Assembly: GCA_963707065.1 (NCBI GenBank)
Contig: CAVPPJ010000020.1
Span: forward strand, 186,001 to 250,000
Source: Palsa-506 sp963707065
GTDB taxonomy: Bacteria > Actinomycetota > Actinomycetes > Streptosporangiales > Streptosporangiaceae
Length of the DNA: 64,000 nt
Direction: 5' to 3'
The position numbers and the translations under genes are program-made. The notes beneath the pieces were generated by a model. It did not search any database. It was not told where the DNA came from and saw only the letters and a list, made by a program, of their open reading frames with translations. Shown here piece after piece: positions 62,372 through 64,000 of this stretch (its first letter is position 1; each line of letters starts with the position of its first letter).

Positions 62372-63898
62372 CTAGCTGACGCCGATCCGCGGGAACAGCG
62401 ATCGCGGCTCGGGCAGCCGGCCAGCCGAGTCGTCGCATGCATCCGCCACCCTGGCGGCCAGGCCGGGGATGAACGGCGCCAGCTCGGCGGCCAGCGTCCG
62501 GCAAGCCGCGATGAGCACGCCGAGCGCGGCGTCCAGCTGTAGTCCCGCGCTGGCATCGCCGGCCCGCTCAGCGCTGGCGAGCCGCCAGGGCTCGGCCAAT
62601 TCGACGTAGCGGTTCGCCTCGTCGACGACGTCCCAGATAGCGGTGACCGCCGCCCGGATGTCGTAGTCGGCGAGCGCCGCGGTGACCCGGTCCGGCGCGA
62701 GCTGGCACGCGGCGAGCAACGGGCCGGCGCCGGTGACGGCGGGCGCGGGCGCGGGCAGCGGACGCAGTTGCCCTTGCCGGTAGCGGTGCGCCATCGAGAT
62801 CGTCCGGCTGACCAGATTGCCCAGGCCGTTGGCGAGGTCATCGTTGGCCCGGGCGATCAGCCGGGCGGCGGTGAAGTCGGCGTCACCGACCCGGGGAACC
62901 TCGCGCAGCAGCCACCAGCGGACCGCATCGGTGCCGAACTGGCTGACCAGTGCGGCCGGATCGGCGGCCGGCGTGGCCGCGGACTTGCTGATCTTGCGCC
63001 CGTCGATGGTCAGGTAGTCGTGCACCAGGATGTCGGTGGGCAGCGGCAGCCCGGCGGACAGCAGGATGGCCGGCCAGTACACGGCATGGAACCGCAGGAC
63101 GCCCTTCCCGACCAGGTGGATCCGGCCGGCCTGGCCCCACCAGTGCTGATACTGCTCGCGGTCAGTGCCATAGCCGAGCGCGGTGACGTAGTTCCCGAGC
63201 GCGTCCCACCAGACGTAGATGACCTGGCCGGGGTCATCGGGGACCGGGATGCCCCAGCCGCGGGCGCGGGCCGTTGACCGGGAGGCGCTGAAGTCCTCCA
63301 GGCCGCCGGCGATGAAGCTGAGCACCTCGTTCCTGCGGCCGGCGGGCTCGATCCGGAGCCGGCCGTCGCTGATCAGGTCATGCAGTTGCCGTTCATAGCG
63401 GGACAGCCGGAAGAACCAGTTCTCCTCGGTGATCTCCTGCGGGGGGGTGCCGTGCTCCGGGCACAGCCCGGCGGCCAGTTCGGCCGGCTTGTAGAACTGC
63501 TCGCAGCCCACGCAGTACAGGCCCGAGTAGTTCTGCTGGTAAAAATCACCGCTGGCTGCGCAGGCCCGCCATAGTCGCTCCACGCCCGGCCGGTGCCGCG
63601 GATCGCTGCTGGTGCGGATGAAATCGTCGAACGACAGTGAAAGCGGCTCGCGCAGCCGCGCGAAGGCCGTCGCGTTCCGGTCGACAAGCTCGGCGGTGCT
63701 GACGCCCTCGGCGGCGGCGGCCAGCACGTTCTTCAGCGAGTTGTCGTCCGTGCCGGTCTGGAACCTGACCTCATCGCCGGCCAGCCGGTGATGGCGGGCC
63801 AGCACGTCGGCCTGCACAAGCTCGAGCGCGTGACCGAGATGCGCGGGCGCATTGACGTAGGGAATCGTGGTGCTGATGTAAACGCGTTCGTTGCTCAC
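62372..63898 (-). CDS. metG: Methionyl-tRNA synthetase, possibly a second (MetRS2-type) form
   Basis: The 508-residue class I synthetase has TTIPYVNAPAHLGHALELVQ (HIGH as HLGH), FQTGTDDNSLKNVLAA, a zinc knuckle YCVGCEQFYKPAELAAGLCP, VWWDALGNYVTALGY and KISKSAATPAADP (KMSKS). The usual GTDEHG block is replaced by GTDDNSLKN, a feature I associate with paralogous MetRS2 enzymes. There is no C-terminal tRNA-binding EMAPII-like domain. GTG 63898 follows AGGAGG. A terminator-like hairpin lies in its leader. Confidence 0.9.
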   Translation of the reverse strand: MSNERVYISTTIPYVNAPAHLGHALELVQADVLARHHRLAGDEVRFQTGTDDNSLKNVLAAAAEGVSTAELVDRNATAFARLREPLSLSFDDFIRTSSDPRHRPGVERLWRACAASGDFYQQNYSGLYCVGCEQFYKPAELAAGLCPEHGTPPQEITEENWFFRLSRYERQLHDLISDGRLRIEPAGRRNEVLSFIAGGLEDFSASRSTARARGWGIPVPDDPGQVIYVWWDALGNYVTALGYGTDREQYQHWWGQAGRIHLVGKGVLRFHAVYWPAILLSAGLPLPTDILVHDYLTIDGRKISKSAATPAADPAALVSQFGTDAVRWWLLREVPRVGDADFTAARLIARANDDLANGLGNLVSRTISMAHRYRQGQLRPLPAPAPAVTGAGPLLAACQLAPDRVTAALADYDIRAAVTAIWDVVDEANRYVELAEPWRLASAERAGDASAGLQLDAALGVLIAACRTLAAELAPFIPGLAARVADACDDSAGRLPEPRSLFPRIGVS

Positions 63899-63940
63899 CG
63901 GAAACCTCCTGGGGGCAGGGGCTCCGACGGCAAAGAAAAT

Positions 63941-63963
63941 CGAGGCCCCGATACGGGACCTCG
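63941..63963 (-). terminator. Intrinsic terminator or attenuator upstream of metG
   Basis: On the minus strand cgaggtccc-gtatc-ggggcctcg makes a 9 bp stem with one G-U pair, followed by attttcttt, the best T-tract terminator in the window. It ends about 45 bases before the metG start, so it either ends a gene beyond 64000 or attenuates metG. Confidence 0.6.
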
Positions 63964-64000
63964 GCCGGACGTCGTCCTGGCAGCTCGCAATGGCCCCGCT

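Noticed and set aside
63899..64000. T-box riboswitch in the metG leader
   Set aside because: The conserved T-box sequence (AGGGTGGNACCGCG-like) is not seen; only a terminator-like hairpin can be supported.

Overview
The window is very GC-rich, with GTG and TTG starts, AGGAGG-type ribosome sites, several probable leaderless promoters and actinobacterial gene families (DUF3097, DUF2630, decaprenyl-phosphate phosphoribosyltransferase, a GluRS of the kind used where GlnRS is absent, nSTAND1 and EACC1 conflict proteins). This points to a soil-type actinomycete with a large genome, perhaps near Streptosporangiales. It is mostly chromosomal housekeeping and accessory metabolism. I see no transposase, integrase or CRISPR array.

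Layout. 0-5.3 kb: the end of a permease, a broken PQQ-propeller lipoprotein, and a compact three-gene minus-strand cassette with a BREX-type ATPase (DUF2791-like), a paralogue without a P-loop, and a coiled-coil protein. 5.3-15.3 kb: small-molecule and stress enzymes (AhpD-like, pirin, sulfotransferase, YcaQ-like glycosylase, GNAT, SDR, arylamine N-acetyltransferase, M50-like protease, OsmC) and an orphan histidine kinase. 15.3-21.8 kb: a large HTH-nSTAND1-WD40 gene with four single-base frame breaks, a membrane protein with its winged-helix partner, and DUF3097. 22-29.3 kb: GH26, a GalB/CHA-aldolase-like pair, a MerR-thioredoxin operon, Nudix, and two heavily frame-broken genes. 29.3-33.9 kb: GNAT, a VapBC pair with an autoregulatory palindrome, and a two-gene conflict module (EACC1 plus caspase-TM-PQQ propeller) ending beside tRNA-Glu. 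34-45 kb: intact genes including tRNA-Gln, gltX, a FAH-family hydrolase, a Ser/Thr kinase, an EamA exporter and a GlxA-type regulator. 45-50 kb: a TetR gene and a diiron protein sharing palindromic operators, an MFS transporter and a threonine synthase. 50-53 kb: phosphodiester glycosidase, DPPR synthase (UbiA) and a DprE2-like reductase, suggesting decaprenylphosphoryl-arabinose synthesis. 53-57.3 kb: ilvE, leuB and serA. 57.3-64 kb: intergenic repeats, a PAS-GGDEF-EAL protein, a 2-hydroxyacid dehydrogenase and a methionyl-tRNA synthetase.

The best candidates for unusual biology are the EACC1/caspase-propeller module and the orphan BREX-ATPase cassette. A caveat applies throughout: at least ten genes, including leuB, carry single-base frame breaks, often in G/C runs. 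This looks more like residual sequencing indels than decay, so frameshifted genes are described by the protein they would make if repaired.
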